Assembly (NCBI GenBank): GCA_035550655.1
Contig: DASZOU010000023.1
Coordinates: 27,406-91,405 of the forward strand
Source of the DNA: DASZTV01 sp035550655
Lineage (GTDB): Bacteria; Actinomycetota; Actinomycetes; JAFAQI01
Length of the DNA stretch: 64,000 bases
Reading direction: 5' to 3'
Shown one piece after another: positions 40,618 to 48,625 of the stretch; within the stretch, counting starts at the first letter, position 1, and each line of letters opens with the position of its first letter. A program made the position numbers and the translations under genes. The notes under the pieces were generated by a model. The model made no database searches and was not told where the DNA came from. It saw only the letters and a list, made by a program, of their open reading frames with translations.

Positions 40618-42242
40618 CCGAGAAGCCGTTCGCCATCACGCTCGACGTCGCGACGAGCCTCACGAACCGCACCGGAGCGTGGCGAACCGAGCGACCCTTC
40701 TACATCGAGCTGATGCCACCCTGCAACGACGCATGTCCCGCGGGGCAGAACATCCAGCGTTGGCTCTACGACGCGGAGTCCGGAGACTACGAGCCGTCGT
40801 GGCGGCAGATCATGGCGGACAACCCGCTGCCGGCTGTCATGGGCCGGATCTGCTACCACCCGTGCGAGACCGCGTGCAACCGCGGCCGGCTCGACGAATC
40901 AGTGGGCATCCACTCCGTGGAGCGGTTCCTCGGCGATGAGGCGATCAAGCAGGGCTGGACGATTCCGCTGGAGGCGACGCCGAGCGGCAAGCGCGTGCTC
41001 GTTGTCGGATCGGGGCCCTGTGGCCTGTCCGCGGCGTACCACCTTCGCCGGCTCGGCCACGAGGTCGTGCTGGCCGACGCCGAGGCCGACCTCGGCGGCA
41101 TGATGCGCTACGGGATTCCGCAGTACCGGCTGCCGCGCGACGTTCTGGACGCTGAGATCGCCCGGATCGTCGACCTGGGCGTCACCGTGCGGACGAGCTG
41201 CCGCATCGACGACCTCGACGCCGCCGCCAGGGCTGAAGGCGCGGACGCGGTCCTGCTCGCGATCGGCGCGCAGGTCGGCCGCCATGCCGACATCCCTGCC
41301 GGTGACTCCGCCCGGATCATCGACGCGCTCGCGCTTCTTCATCAGACCAACGCGACCGACTCACCGCCGCAGATCGGCCGTCGGGTCGTCGTGTACGGCG
41401 GGGGCAACACCGCGATGGATGCCGCCCGCACCGCCAAACGGCTCGGCGCGACCGACAGCGTCATCGTGTACCGCCGCGACAGAGAGCACATGCCGGCACA
41501 CGACGAGGACCTCGAGGCGGCGCTCGCCGAAGGCGTACAGCTGCGCTGGCTGTCGACGATCTCGGCCGCCGACGAGGGGCGCATCACCGTCGAGAAGATG
41601 CGTCTCGACGAGAGCGGCTTCCCGCAGCCGACCGGCGAGCTGGAACACCTCGACGCCGACACGGTCGTGCTGGCACTCGGACAGCAGGTCGACCTCGGGC
41701 TGCTCGACAATCTCGAGGGGGTCGAAACCGACGACGGAGTGGTCGTCGTCGGACCCGACCAGATGACCGGCCACGCCGGCGTCTTCGCGGGCGGTGACAT
41801 GACGGCGGGCGCCCGCACCGCCACCACAGCCGTCGGGCACGGCAAGAACGCGGCTCGGCGAATCGACGCGTGGCTACGAGGGACGAACTACGTCCACACC
41901 CCGGCAACTCCCATCGCCACCGCGGAGCGGCTGAACACCTGGTACTACTCCGACGCGCCCGCAGCCGTGCAGCCGCAGCTGGAGGCGGCGCGACGCGCCT
42001 CGAGCTTCGACGAGATCGCCAAGGGCCTCGACGAGGGGACAGCACTGTTCGAGGCCCGGCGTTGCCTGTCCTGCGGTAACTGCTTCGGCTGCGACAACTG
42101 CTACGGCGTCTGCCCCGACAACGCGGTGATCAAGCTCGGCGACGGCAGCTACGAGTTCGACCTCGACCACTGCAAGGGCTGCGGCTTGTGCGCCGCCGAG
42201 TGCCCGTGCGGGGCCATCGAGATGGGCCCGGACGCGTCTTGA
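40614..42242 (+). CDS. GltD-like FAD/NAD(P) oxidoreductase fused to 2[4Fe-4S] ferredoxin (PorD) domain
   Basis: 542 residues. Residues about 30-120 are the GltD-type N-terminal Fe-S domain (CNDACPAGQNI ... RICYHPCETACNR). Then come the FAD motif VLVVGSGPCGLSAAYHL and the NAD(P) motif VVVYGGGNTAMDAA, with GVFAGGDM closing the flavin domain. The C-terminus is a bacterial-type ferredoxin with CFGCDNCYGVCP and CKGCGLCAAECP, preceded by an extra CLSCGNC. The fusion should pass electrons between the oxidoreductase and NAD(P)H directly. It is translationally coupled to the beta subunit. Confidence 0.92.
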   Translation: MTEKPFAITLDVATSLTNRTGAWRTERPFYIELMPPCNDACPAGQNIQRWLYDAESGDYEPSWRQIMADNPLPAVMGRICYHPCETACNRGRLDESVGIHSVERFLGDEAIKQGWTIPLEATPSGKRVLVVGSGPCGLSAAYHLRRLGHEVVLADAEADLGGMMRYGIPQYRLPRDVLDAEIARIVDLGVTVRTSCRIDDLDAAARAEGADAVLLAIGAQVGRHADIPAGDSARIIDALALLHQTNATDSPPQIGRRVVVYGGGNTAMDAARTAKRLGATDSVIVYRRDREHMPAHDEDLEAALAEGVQLRWLSTISAADEGRITVEKMRLDESGFPQPTGELEHLDADTVVLALGQQVDLGLLDNLEGVETDDGVVVVGPDQMTGHAGVFAGGDMTAGARTATTAVGHGKNAARRIDAWLRGTNYVHTPATPIATAERLNTWYYSDAPAAVQPQLEAARRASSFDEIAKGLDEGTALFEARRCLSCGNCFGCDNCYGVCPDNAVIKLGDGSYEFDLDHCKGCGLCAAECPCGAIEMGPDAS

Positions 42243-42378
42243 CCCGCTGACGTCGCCCGATCGTCGTCCCATTCGGGACCTTCGCCCTCATTGTTCGCCG
42301 TTTCGTTGCTCGGCTTGCCGCGGAGTGAAACCATGACTCGTACCAGCCGAAGCAGCCGGCTGGGCGGGGAGGCCGGGC

Positions 42379-42681
42379 ATGTCCGGAATGCTGATCAGCA
42401 TCGATATCGACGAGGCCAGCGACAGCTGGGGGTTCGTCGGCGTGGTCAAGGTAGGCGAAGCCGAGGCGTACCGAACCCTGGAGGCGTTTCCATCGGTCTC
42501 CGGGGCCGAGGAGCATGCGCAGGCACTTGTCGCTGGAGTGCTCGGCGAGCTTCTCGCCGGTCAGGAGTGGCGCCACGTCAAAGAGTCCAAGCCCCATGAC
42601 GGGGCACCCACGCGCAAGGACTTTCGACTGGGCTCCTTGTTCCGTCAGGAGACCCCTGTCAGCCGTTCAGCACTACCTTGA
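42379..42681 (+). CDS. Hypothetical protein, 100 residues
   Basis: ATG 42379 has GGGGAGG 6 nt upstream, supporting a real gene. The protein starts MSGMLISIDIDEASDSWGFVGV and is acidic at the N-terminus with a basic C-terminal end (RKDFRLGSLFRQ). No family, signal peptide or membrane segment is recognised. Its last 23 nt overlap the 3' end of the convergent alcohol dehydrogenase gene. Confidence 0.6.
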   Translation: MSGMLISIDIDEASDSWGFVGVVKVGEAEAYRTLEAFPSVSGAEEHAQALVAGVLGELLAGQEWRHVKESKPHDGAPTRKDFRLGSLFRQETPVSRSALP

Positions 42682-43699
42682 GGGCGCCGGAGTTGGCCGC
42701 GTCACCGAACGTGTCGTAGGCCGCCTCGATGTCGGAGAGCGCGAAGCGGTGCGTCGCGAATGCCGAGGTGTCGAGGTGTCCCGCGCGCAGCAGCCCGAGC
42801 AGCTTGGGCGTGCTGAACGTGTCGACGAGGCCGGTCGTGATCGTCACGTTCTTGATCCACAGCGACTCGAGCGCCAGGGTGGCCGACTTGCCATGGACAC
42901 CGATGTTGGCGACTCGACCGCCCGGACGGATCAGCTGGGTGCACAGCTCGAAGCTCTCTGGCACTCCGACCGCCTCGATGGCGACGTCCGCCCCGAGCCC
43001 CTCTGTGAGGACGTCGATCCGCTCCCGCACGTCGTCGGTGGTGGAGTTGATCACGATGTCGGCACCGAAATGCTTGGCCATCTCCAGTCGCGCATCGGCG
43101 AGGTCAACCATGATCACGTGCAGCGGGCTGAACAGCCTCGCCGTCATCGCCGCCGCGAGCCCGATCGGGCCGGCTCCGACGATCACAACGGTGTCAGCCG
43201 GAGCTACGTGGCCCTTGAGGACGCCGACCTCGTACGACGTCGGCAAGATGTCCGAGAGCATGACCGCTTGCTCACCGGAGGCACCTGCTGCCAACCGGTA
43301 GGTCGAGGTCTCGGCGAACGGCACTCGCACGTATTCGGCCTGGGTGCCGTCGATGAGGTGACCGAGCACCCAACCGCCGCCGCCGAGGCACTGTCCGTAC
43401 ATCGCCTCGCGGCAGTATCTGCACCGTCCGCATGAGCTGATGCACGACACCAGGACCCGGTCACCGGGCTGAACGCCGGTCACTGCGCTGCCGATCGCTT
43501 CGACCACGCCGACGGCTTCGTGGCCGAGGATGCGGCCACGCTCGACCTCGGGCACGTCCCCCTTGAGGATGTGCAGGTCGGTGCCGCAGATGGTCGTCGT
43601 CTCGACCTTGACGATCGCGTCCGTCGCGTCCTGAATCATGGGATCGGGCATCTCGCGCCACGCGCGGCGCCCCGGGCCGTCATAGACAAGTGCATGCAT
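42659..43699 (-). CDS. Zinc-dependent alcohol dehydrogenase (MDR superfamily)
   Basis: 346 residues. Catalytic zinc ligands are in ICGTDLH (C38) and GHEAVG (H60/E61). The structural zinc lobe is CGRCRYCREAMYGQC. The NAD-binding motif is VVIVGAGPIGLAAAM followed by an acidic VDLADAR, favouring NAD. It resembles the alcohol/threonine dehydrogenase-like group. Substrate not known. It is transcribed towards the hypothetical gene and away from the sugar transporter. Confidence 0.94.
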   Translation of the reverse strand: MHALVYDGPGRRAWREMPDPMIQDATDAIVKVETTTICGTDLHILKGDVPEVERGRILGHEAVGVVEAIGSAVTGVQPGDRVLVSCISSCGRCRYCREAMYGQCLGGGGWVLGHLIDGTQAEYVRVPFAETSTYRLAAGASGEQAVMLSDILPTSYEVGVLKGHVAPADTVVIVGAGPIGLAAAMTARLFSPLHVIMVDLADARLEMAKHFGADIVINSTTDDVRERIDVLTEGLGADVAIEAVGVPESFELCTQLIRPGGRVANIGVHGKSATLALESLWIKNVTITTGLVDTFSTPKLLGLLRAGHLDTSAFATHRFALSDIEAAYDTFGDAANSGALKVVLNG

Positions 43700-43774
43700 G
43701 GCTTCAGTGCAGACCCAGGCTGATTCACCGGGTAGAGCCGAAGGTCCCGAAGATCTGCGGTGAGCCAGGTCGGC

Positions 43775-43819
43775 CGATGGTCACGGAACCGATGGTCACG
43801 GAACCGATGGTCACAGAAA
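43775..43819. repeat. Three tandem 15-nt repeats upstream of the sugar ABC operon
   Basis: CGATGGTCACGGAAC occurs at 43775-43789 and 43790-43804, with a third, diverged copy at 43805-43819; a fourth GGTCAC follows at 43820. They lie about 130-175 nt before the binding-protein ATG, in the divergent spacer with the alcohol dehydrogenase gene. Evenly spaced direct repeats in this place could bind an activator in tandem. A short frame across them (repeating EPMVT) has no other coding support. Confidence 0.75.
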
Positions 43820-43948
43820 GGTCACATCTGGTCGCCCGGGTCCATCGGCCCTATTCTCCGGGACTGAACGCGCGTGATCATCCACCCGATGGTCGACATC
43901 TGTCGGCCTGCAGAGTCGGTAAGACGAACCGAACGGAGAGTCACAGCA

Positions 43949-45226
43949 ATGGCAGCATCCAAATCAGCACTCGGACGTCGGGCCGGCCTCACGGTCGCGG
44001 GCGTCGCGATGGCGACCGTCGCAGCTGCCTGCGGCAGCAGCAGTAGCGGGGGCGGCACTACCCCCACCAACTCCGCCACGTCCGGTGGCGCCACAGTTCC
44101 GTCGGACCTCAGCGTGTCGTCGTTCGACGTGAGCTTCTCCTACATGTCGAAGCTTCAGCCGCTCACCGCAGCCGGCTCTGGTCTGGTCGGCGTGATCCTT
44201 CCCGACACGACCTCGTCGACCCGATACGTGGACTTCGATGCGCCGTACCTCAAGAAGGCACTCAAGGCCGCGGGCTACAGCTCATCCGACTTCAAGATCG
44301 ACAACGCGCAGGGCAAGGACGAGACAGAGCTCGCTCTGGCGCAGGCCGACATCACGCAGGGAGCGAAGGTCCTCATCTTCGACCCGATCGACAGCACAGT
44401 CGGCGGGCAGGTTGAGCAGCTGGCGGCGTCGCACGGCGTGGCACTCATCAGCTACGACCGAGCCACCTTCACGGGCACGAACACCTACTACGTCAGCTTC
44501 GACAACGTCCAGGTCGGAAAGCTGATCGGACAGGGCTTCAAGGACTGCGTCACCGCTTGGGGTGTAAAGAACCCGAAGGTGTTCACCCTCGACGGCGGCG
44601 AGGACACCGACCCGAACGCCGTGTCGTTCGCGCAGGGCTACAACTCCGTGATCTGGGGCAACAACAAGACCCCGGAGAAGGCCGGCCTGACGAACAGCGA
44701 CGGCTACACGCTCGTCGGCGACAAGATCACCCCAGGATGGGACAACGCCACCGGCCAGACGATCTTCACGCAGCAGTTCACTGCTCACCCGGAGATCAAC
44801 GCGACGGTCGAGGCGAACGACGGTCTGGCAAACTCGGTGATCACCGTCCTGAAGAACAAGGGTGTGGGTCCGAACCAGGTCCCGACCACCGGTCAGGACG
44901 CGACCATCCAGGGCATGGGCTGGGTCCTGCAGGGCTACCAGTGCGGATCGGTCTACAAGCCGGTCTACCTGGAGGCCCAGGACGCCGTGGCGCTCGCCAC
45001 GGTGCTCCGCGCCGGCAAGACCCCGCCGTCGGGCCTGGTGAACTCCACCACCACGCCACCGAAGGGTGTTTCGGGCAACCAGCAGCCCGCATCGCTGCTG
45101 ACACCTGTCTGGGTGACCGCCAAGAACATGAACGACACGGTCATCAGCGACAAGTTCGTGTCCGCAAAGGCCCTCTGCAAGGCAGTCGGCAACGCCGCCT
45201 GCACCAAGGCGGGCATCACCCCGTAA
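43949..45226 (+). CDS. Sugar ABC transporter substrate-binding lipoprotein (type I periplasmic-binding fold)
   Basis: 425 residues from ATG 43949, chosen for GGAGAG upstream and the lipoprotein signal ending VAAACG. A Ser/Gly/Thr linker follows. The mature part fits the ribose/xylose-binding (CUT2) family: SSTRYVDFDAPYLKKALKAAG, then LIFDPIDSTVGGQVEQLA, and INATVEANDGLANSVITVL. It probably binds a monosaccharide; the specific sugar cannot be deduced. It starts the binding protein-ATPase-permease operon. Confidence 0.92.
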   Translation: MAASKSALGRRAGLTVAGVAMATVAAACGSSSSGGGTTPTNSATSGGATVPSDLSVSSFDVSFSYMSKLQPLTAAGSGLVGVILPDTTSSTRYVDFDAPYLKKALKAAGYSSSDFKIDNAQGKDETELALAQADITQGAKVLIFDPIDSTVGGQVEQLAASHGVALISYDRATFTGTNTYYVSFDNVQVGKLIGQGFKDCVTAWGVKNPKVFTLDGGEDTDPNAVSFAQGYNSVIWGNNKTPEKAGLTNSDGYTLVGDKITPGWDNATGQTIFTQQFTAHPEINATVEANDGLANSVITVLKNKGVGPNQVPTTGQDATIQGMGWVLQGYQCGSVYKPVYLEAQDAVALATVLRAGKTPPSGLVNSTTTPPKGVSGNQQPASLLTPVWVTAKNMNDTVISDKFVSAKALCKAVGNAACTKAGITP

Positions 45227-45315
45227 GCCGGACCGCATGATCAAGGTCGCCGTCGGCCGGCTCCGCCAGCAGGAGTCGGCCGGCGGCGACGGCTACTAGT
45301 CCAGAAGGTGCGGTC

Positions 45316-46116
45316 ATGGCAGACGCAAGACCGGACGAGCCGCTGCTGCGGGTACGCGGGGTCTACAAGAACTTCGGGCCCGTCCAGGCACTCACCGACG
45401 TCAACCTCGACGTCCCTCGTGGACATGTCACCGCGCTGTGCGGCGACAACGGTGCGGGCAAGTCGGTACTGATCAAGTGCATCTCGGGGATCTACGAACC
45501 GGAGCACGGCCAGCTGTTCTGGGAGGGCAAGCCGACCCGGATCCGCAGGGCACACGAAGCCTCGACCCTCGGCATCGAGACCGTCTACCAGGACCTCGCC
45601 CTCGCCGACAATCTCGACATCGTCCAGAACATGTTCCTGGGCCGCGAACGGCTACGCCATCGGCTGCTCGACGAGAACGACATGGAGCGCGCAGCGGCAC
45701 AGACGCTCAAGGACCTTCGAGTGACGACGGTGCGCTCGATCAGGCAACCGGTCGGCTCGCTGTCCGGCGGCCAGCGACAGTCGGTCGCGGTCGCGAAGGC
45801 CGTGATGTGGAACTCGAAGCTCGTGATCATGGACGAGCCGACCGCCGCCCTGGGCGTCGCCCAGACCACCATGGTCCTCGACCTGATCAGGCGGCTGCGC
45901 GACCAGGGCCTTGCGGTCATGGTCGTGTCCCACAACCTCAATGACGTGTTCGCGGTCGCTGATCGGATCGCGGTGCTCTACCTCGGCCACATGGTCGCCG
46001 AGGATGTCGCCTCGACGTTCGACCGGCAGAGCATCGTCGAGCTCATGACGACCGGCGAGGCCGGCGCCGCCAACCGCGCGTCGGGTGGCGAAAGGACAGC
46101 AGATGTCCACCGTTAA
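45316..46116 (+). CDS. Sugar ABC transporter ATP-binding protein, single-domain FrcA type
   Basis: 266 residues with one ABC domain, unlike the double-domain RbsA/XylG proteins, so it resembles FrcA. Walker A is GDNGAGKSV, the Q-loop TVYQDLALAD, the signature LSGGQRQSVAVAKAV and Walker B LVIMDEPTAALG. It should form a homodimer under the permease. Its 3' end overlaps the permease start by 14 nt. Confidence 0.94.
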   Translation: MADARPDEPLLRVRGVYKNFGPVQALTDVNLDVPRGHVTALCGDNGAGKSVLIKCISGIYEPEHGQLFWEGKPTRIRRAHEASTLGIETVYQDLALADNLDIVQNMFLGRERLRHRLLDENDMERAAAQTLKDLRVTTVRSIRQPVGSLSGGQRQSVAVAKAVMWNSKLVIMDEPTAALGVAQTTMVLDLIRRLRDQGLAVMVVSHNLNDVFAVADRIAVLYLGHMVAEDVASTFDRQSIVELMTTGEAGAANRASGGERTADVHR

Positions 46117-47434
46117 GCCGCCGCCGGACGCCGAGGACCTCACCGCGGCGCCCGAGGAAGCCACGGCCCTCGTTCCCGCCGCCATCGTGGCGCAGACCCT
46201 GCCGGACTACCTCAAGGCGCTGACCGTACGACTCAAGAGCGGCGAGAGCGGCCTGCTCCCGGTGCTCCTCGGCCTGGTCATCATCACGATCGTCTTTCAG
46301 TCGATCAGCCCCCACCATGTCTTCCTGTCGGCCAACAACCTGGTCAACCTGTTCCAGCAGAGCGCTGTCTTCATGATGCTGGCGATGGCCGAGATCTTCG
46401 TGTTGCTGCTCGGCGAGATCGACCTGTCCATCGGCTACGGCGGCGCCGTCGGCGGCGTGATCGCCGTCCAGCTCGTGCAGCCGGCGACCACGAACTGGCC
46501 GTGGGAGGCCGCGATCGCGGTCGCGCTGCTTTGCTGCGCACTCATCGGCGCGATTCAGGGCACGCTGATCACCCGGTTGCGGCTCCCGGCCTTCATCGTG
46601 ACCCTCGCCGGCCTGCTGATCCTCAACGGCCTGCTGCTGATCATCCTCGCTTTCGGCCCGTTCTCCGGATACCCGAGCCTCGCCGGCCAGGGCGCGAACC
46701 TGCGCGGCATCTACGACCTCATGTGGGGTCACGTGAGCGCGACCGGCGGTTGGATTGCGATGGCCGTCATTGTTGCCGTCCTCGCCGGGATCCAGCTCAC
46801 CCGCGACGAGGGCCGGCGGCGCAGCGGCCTGGTGGCGCCACCTCGTGTGCTCACGATCGCCAAGATCGTCGTGATGGCGGGAGTAGGCGTCGCGGTCGTC
46901 TTGATCTGCAACGTCAACCGGGCCGCAGTCGGCAAGCTCGAGGGCGTGCCGTGGGCGATCTTCATCGTGCTCGGCGTGATGGCGGTCTACACCGTGCTGC
47001 TCCAGCGCACCCGCTTCGGCCGCTACATGTACGCCATCGGTGGAAACGCCGAGGCCGCCCGACGCGCCGGCATCAACGTCTCACTCATCCGCACCATTGC
47101 CTTCGCCCTCTGCTCGTTCACCGCCGGCATCGCAGGCCTGCTCTATGCGTCGTACCTCGGCGGCATGTCCAACAACGTCAACGGCGGCCAGCTCGTTCTC
47201 TACGCGGTGGCCGCCGCGGTCATCGGCGGCGTCTCGCTCTTCGGCGGCCGGGGCAAGACCGTCGACGGGGTGCTCGGCGGTCTGGTCATCGGCGGGATCT
47301 ACAACGGCATGTACCTGCTCGGTCTGTCCGTCCAGTGGGAGTTCATCGTCACGGGCGGCGTACTGCTCTTCGCTGTGACCGTGGACGCGCTGTCGCGCCG
47401 GAGGTCGACAGCCGGCATCGCCGGCGCCAAGTGA
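46103..47434 (+). CDS. Sugar ABC transporter permease (CUT2 / FrcC-like)
   Basis: 443 residues from ATG 46103, with AAAGGA 6 nt upstream. About ten membrane helices are visible, longer than RbsC because of an N-terminal cytoplasmic extension of about 50 residues and an inserted loop near RDEGRRRSGLVAPPR. Family motifs include LLLGEIDLSIGYGGAVGG and the C-terminal GGVSLFGGRGKTVDGVLGG. It completes the transporter with the two upstream genes. Confidence 0.94.
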   Translation: MSTVKPPPDAEDLTAAPEEATALVPAAIVAQTLPDYLKALTVRLKSGESGLLPVLLGLVIITIVFQSISPHHVFLSANNLVNLFQQSAVFMMLAMAEIFVLLLGEIDLSIGYGGAVGGVIAVQLVQPATTNWPWEAAIAVALLCCALIGAIQGTLITRLRLPAFIVTLAGLLILNGLLLIILAFGPFSGYPSLAGQGANLRGIYDLMWGHVSATGGWIAMAVIVAVLAGIQLTRDEGRRRSGLVAPPRVLTIAKIVVMAGVGVAVVLICNVNRAAVGKLEGVPWAIFIVLGVMAVYTVLLQRTRFGRYMYAIGGNAEAARRAGINVSLIRTIAFALCSFTAGIAGLLYASYLGGMSNNVNGGQLVLYAVAAAVIGGVSLFGGRGKTVDGVLGGLVIGGIYNGMYLLGLSVQWEFIVTGGVLLFAVTVDALSRRRSTAGIAGAK

Positions 47435-47438
47435 ACAG

Positions 47439-47915
47439 ATGCGTGCTCGTGGTGGCCTCGTCGTAGCAGCCATCCTGTTGTCCAACGGCTGCGGAAGCGG
47501 GTCGCAGCTCGTCGTACGGCCCCCCGCCACCTCGCCACAGGCTTCCCCCTCGAGCCCCTCACCGACGGCGTCCGTGACCATCAACCCGCAGGTCACGGTC
47601 ACGCCGTCACATCACCTGCACGACGGGCAGATCGTGCACGTGATGGCACGCGGGTTCGGACCCAACCAGTCGCTGGTCACCATCGAGTGCGTCGACCTCG
47701 GAAAGAAGACCGGCCAGAACTCCTGCAACATCGCCGGTCTCACCGCGTTCGCCGTCGGGCCGGCGGGGACCGGGTCAGGGAGCTTCAAGGTCGACGAGGG
47801 TCCGTTCGGGGCGGACAACCTCTCCTGCACCGGCAAGCATCCGTGCATCGTCTCGGTCAGCCAGGCAACCATCAGCCCCACCCAGACAGCCAGCGCGAGC
47901 ATCGACTTCGGCTAG
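47439..47915 (+). CDS. Neocarzinostatin-family fold lipoprotein
   Basis: 158 residues. A lipoprotein signal ends LLSNGC, followed by a Ser/Pro/Thr linker to about residue 45. The rest matches the neocarzinostatin Ig-like family: VTVTPSHHLHDGQIVHVMARGF, two disulfide pairs (C-x10-C in ECVDLGKKTGQNSCN and CTGKHPC), and a C-terminal beta strand. Family members are chromophore carriers in enediyne producers, but surface lipoprotein versions exist with no known ligand. No enediyne genes are nearby. Its TAG shares CTAG with the convergent ATPase stop. Confidence 0.78.
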   Translation: MRARGGLVVAAILLSNGCGSGSQLVVRPPATSPQASPSSPSPTASVTINPQVTVTPSHHLHDGQIVHVMARGFGPNQSLVTIECVDLGKKTGQNSCNIAGLTAFAVGPAGTGSGSFKVDEGPFGADNLSCTGKHPCIVSVSQATISPTQTASASIDFG

Positions 47916-48616
47916 GAGCCCACTCCCGCCGGTGGAGCGGCAGAGGCATCGGCAAGCCGGCCGTCCGCCATGTGGATCAGACGGTCGCACGCCTGGGCGA
48001 CGCGCGGATCATGGGTCACCAGTACGACGGTGAGCTCCGGTCGCTCGCTGCGCAGCCTCACGAGCAGCTCGAGAGTGCGGTCGACCGCGCGGATGTCCAG
48101 GCTGCCGGTCGGCTCGTCAGCCAGCAGGATCGCCGGCTCGTTTGCCAGCGCACGCGCCAGCGCGACCCGCTGCCGCTCGCCGCCCGAGAGCCGGGTCGGC
48201 GGCCGGCCCTCCTGGCCCGACAGGTCCACGTCGGCGAGCAGCTGGCGGGCTCGGACCCGACGTTGGCGGCGAGACAACGCAGTGCCGAACATGGCGACTT
48301 CGACGTTCTCGCACGCCGTCAGATGAGGCAGCAGGTTGTGCAGCTGGAAGACCAGTCCGATGCGGTCACGGCGATACGCCACCACATCGCGAAGCTGATC
48401 GATCTCCTGGCCTTCGACCGACAGCTTCCCCGACGTCGGCGGCGTGAGGGCCGCAACCATGTGCAGGAAGGTCGACTTTCCGCACCCGGACGGGCCCGTC
48501 ACCCCGACCATCTCGCCACGCGAAATGGAAAGGTTCAGGCCGTCGACCGCTTTCACCACTCCGCCGTCGAAGTGCTTGCAGAGATCGATCGCTTCGATGA
48601 CGACCGGCTCGCTCAT
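47912..48616 (-). CDS. MacB/LolD-type ABC transporter ATP-binding protein
   Basis: 234 residues. Walker A is GPSGCGKST, the Q-loop GLVFQLHNLLP, the signature LSGGERQR, Walker B ILLADEPTGSLD and the H-loop THD. The DEPTGSLD form is typical of ATPases that serve FtsX-like permeases (export, lipoprotein or peptidoglycan signalling). It follows its permease by 9 nt on the same strand. Confidence 0.94.
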   Translation of the reverse strand: MSEPVVIEAIDLCKHFDGGVVKAVDGLNLSISRGEMVGVTGPSGCGKSTFLHMVAALTPPTSGKLSVEGQEIDQLRDVVAYRRDRIGLVFQLHNLLPHLTACENVEVAMFGTALSRRQRRVRARQLLADVDLSGQEGRPPTRLSGGERQRVALARALANEPAILLADEPTGSLDIRAVDRTLELLVRLRSERPELTVVLVTHDPRVAQACDRLIHMADGRLADASAAPPAGVGS

Positions 48617-48625
48617 CGCGTTCGC

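Noticed and set aside
43690..44046. Small protein with repeated EPMVT
   Set aside because: It is produced by the 15-nt direct repeats in the promoter region and lacks a ribosome-binding site and any homologous features; the true gene begins at 43949.
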